Of a stretch of 5,598 nucleotides of DNA, positions 5,110 to 5,598 are shown piece by piece. This DNA is from JAGVYE01 sp964502785 (lineage in GTDB: Archaea; Nanobdellota; Nanobdellia; Woesearchaeales; GW2011-AR9): contig CAZCXW010000067.1 of assembly GCA_964502785.1 (NCBI GenBank), positions 1 through 5,598 of the forward strand, given 5' to 3'. Below the pieces are notes generated by a model. That model saw only the letters and a program-made list of their open reading frames with translations, did no database searches and was not told the DNA's origin. The first letter of the stretch is position 1, and the number at the start of each line of letters is the position of its first letter. The position numbers and the translations under genes were made by a program.

Positions 5110-5235
5110 GTGAAGCAGCATGTCTTCCAAGAGGTGAAGAAGTTCAAAATACAACGGTGCTGTAAAGGCTGCGGCAGCCGCATTGTTGTAGAGAACGCGA
5201 ATCGTTATTATTGTAAAGGGTGTAGAGGATATTAA
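5110..5235 (+). CDS. 41-residue zinc-ribbon protein
   Basis: Starting at GTG 5110, the product begins MKQHVFQEVKKFKIQR and then carries a zinc ribbon: CKGC, 13 residues (GSRIVVENANRYY), CKGC, ending in RGY. The two identical CKGC knuckles are a clear zinc site and the rest is basic, consistent with RNA or ribosome binding. The arrangement CxxCG...NRYYCxxC recalls the C-terminal ribbon of archaeal ribosomal protein S27ae. The spacing is one residue shorter and the conserved flanks differ, so this is only a suggestion. The gene has a strong promoter, a leader of about 80 bases and a good ribosome site, so it should be well expressed. Its stop lies in the terminator hairpin. The frame is closed upstream by TAA at 5089-5091. 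It overlaps a 44-codon frame starting at ATG 5031. Confidence 0.7.
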   Translation: MKQHVFQEVKKFKIQRCCKGCGSRIVVENANRYYCKGCRGY

Positions 5236-5258
5236 AATCCTCTATTCTTTTATTTTTT
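5223..5258 (+). terminator. Hairpin plus T-rich tract ending the zinc-ribbon gene
   Basis: TAGAGGAT (5223-5230) and ATCCTCTA (5237-5244) form a perfect 8-bp stem with a six-base loop that holds the stop codon. TTCTTTTATTTTTT follows at 5245-5258. The T-rich tract fits archaeal intrinsic termination, and the stem could add stability to the message 3' end. Confidence 0.65.
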
Positions 5259-5272
5259 CAACGATTAGAAAC

Positions 5273-5299
5273 AGTTTATTATAACAGATCATATAAACT
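5273..5299 (-). terminator. Possible weak AT-rich hairpin after the minus-strand gene
   Basis: AGTTTAT (5273-5279) and ATAAACT (5293-5299) form a 7-bp inverted repeat with a 13-base loop, just downstream of the minus-strand stop at 5305. No long T tract follows on the minus strand, so its role as a terminator is doubtful. Confidence 0.25.
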
Positions 5300-5304
5300 A
5301 TAAT

Positions 5305-5598
5305 TTACCCTAAAAAAGATCCTAAAAATCTCTTTACTTTTGCCCAAAAGCCAGGCTCAGGGATTTCTCCAGGCAACTGTACAGCCTCCCCCGCGATGGC
5401 AGAGGGTTTTTCAACTGCTGTTTTCTTTTCAGAAGATCCTGCAGGAGATTCTTCAATCTCTTTCTTTTCTTTTGCTGGAACCGAAACACTCTTAGCATTG
5501 GCTTTCCCTATCACATAATCTCCCATTTTTTCCACACGCGCCTGGTAATGAGTATATCCATCCGTTTCAACGAGAAAAGTACTGGTAAACTCCCCACC
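5305..5598 (-). CDS. C-terminal part of a protein with Lys/Glu/Pro-rich linker and amphipathic tail (5' end outside window)
   Basis: The frame is open from the right edge to TAA at 5305-5307, giving 97 visible residues. GTG 5535 is internal, not a start, because the 21 codons before it are open and protein-like (FTSTFLVETDGYTHYQARVE). Visible residues 1-40 alternate hydrophobic and polar residues like a beta-sandwich or surface-protein domain. About 45 residues of low-complexity linker rich in Lys, Glu, Ser, Ala and Pro follow. The protein ends in FWAKVKRFLGSFLG, a short amphipathic aromatic-rich helix that could sit on the membrane or act as a docking tail. I do not recognise the family. A secreted or envelope role is a guess from the linker plus tail. 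The gene converges on the zinc-ribbon gene across about 70 bases. Confidence 0.7.
   Translation of the reverse strand, partial: GGEFTSTFLVETDGYTHYQARVEKMGDYVIGKANAKSVSVPAKEKKEIEESPAGSSEKKTAVEKPSAIAGEAVQLPGEIPEPGFWAKVKRFLGSFLG

Noticed and set aside
4942..5154. 70-codon minus-strand frame
   Set aside because: It lies antisense to the end of the kinase gene, the strongest plus-strand promoter and the zinc-ribbon start, and contains no motif.
5305..5535. Complete 76-residue gene starting at GTG 5535
   Set aside because: The same frame stays open for 21 more codons to the window edge with protein-like sequence and no promoter between, so the gene is best read as partial.
1..5598. CRISPR array or tandem repeats
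   Set aside because: No regularly spaced direct repeats were seen anywhere in the window.

Overview
The window looks archaeal. Several genes have a TATA-like box (TTTATAAA, TTTATATA, TTTAAATATA) whose centre lies about 27 bases before the start codon, as expected for leaderless archaeal transcripts. The tRNA gene has no encoded CCA, and its acceptor stem matches archaeal tRNA-Ala. The AT-rich, tightly packed layout and the small zinc-ribbon and PIN-domain genes would suit a small-genome (DPANN-type, for example Woesearchaeota-like) archaeon. That lineage is an inference and nothing here proves it.

Bases 1-588 (minus strand) hold tRNA-Ala(GGC), followed three bases later by a CYTH-domain (CyaB-like) protein that runs off the left edge. 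A compact divergent promoter region (589-666) drives the tRNA leftward and a two-gene unit rightward. The unit is a helical protein with a helix-turn-helix-like segment, joined by an ATGA overlap to a PIN-domain nuclease, which gives a toxin-antitoxin-like layout.

Bases 1920-2208 lack a convincing protein gene. They contain a GC-rich element closed by a perfect 11-bp inverted repeat (1957-2079) that can fold as a branched RNA, followed by an AT-rich stretch that ends in a promoter.

Bases 2209-3025 encode a small four-cysteine zinc-binding protein overlapping a membrane-embedded M50-type (site-2 protease) metalloprotease. Bases 3060-4953 form a second unit with its own strong TATA box: an inositol-monophosphatase-family phosphatase followed four bases later by an APH/homoserine-kinase-like small-molecule kinase. 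A phosphatase and a kinase made together suggest linked metabolism of a phosphorylated small molecule.

Bases 4989-5258 hold the clearest promoter of the window (GCAAAACC then TTTATATA), a leader of about 80 bases, a 41-residue zinc-ribbon gene and a terminator hairpin. From the right edge a minus-strand gene enters. Only its C-terminus is visible: a Lys/Glu/Pro/Ser-rich linker and a short amphipathic tail.

The best candidates for something undescribed are the structured element at 1957-2079 and the tRNA-to-CYTH junction. The zinc-ribbon/M50 and phosphatase/kinase pairs come next.
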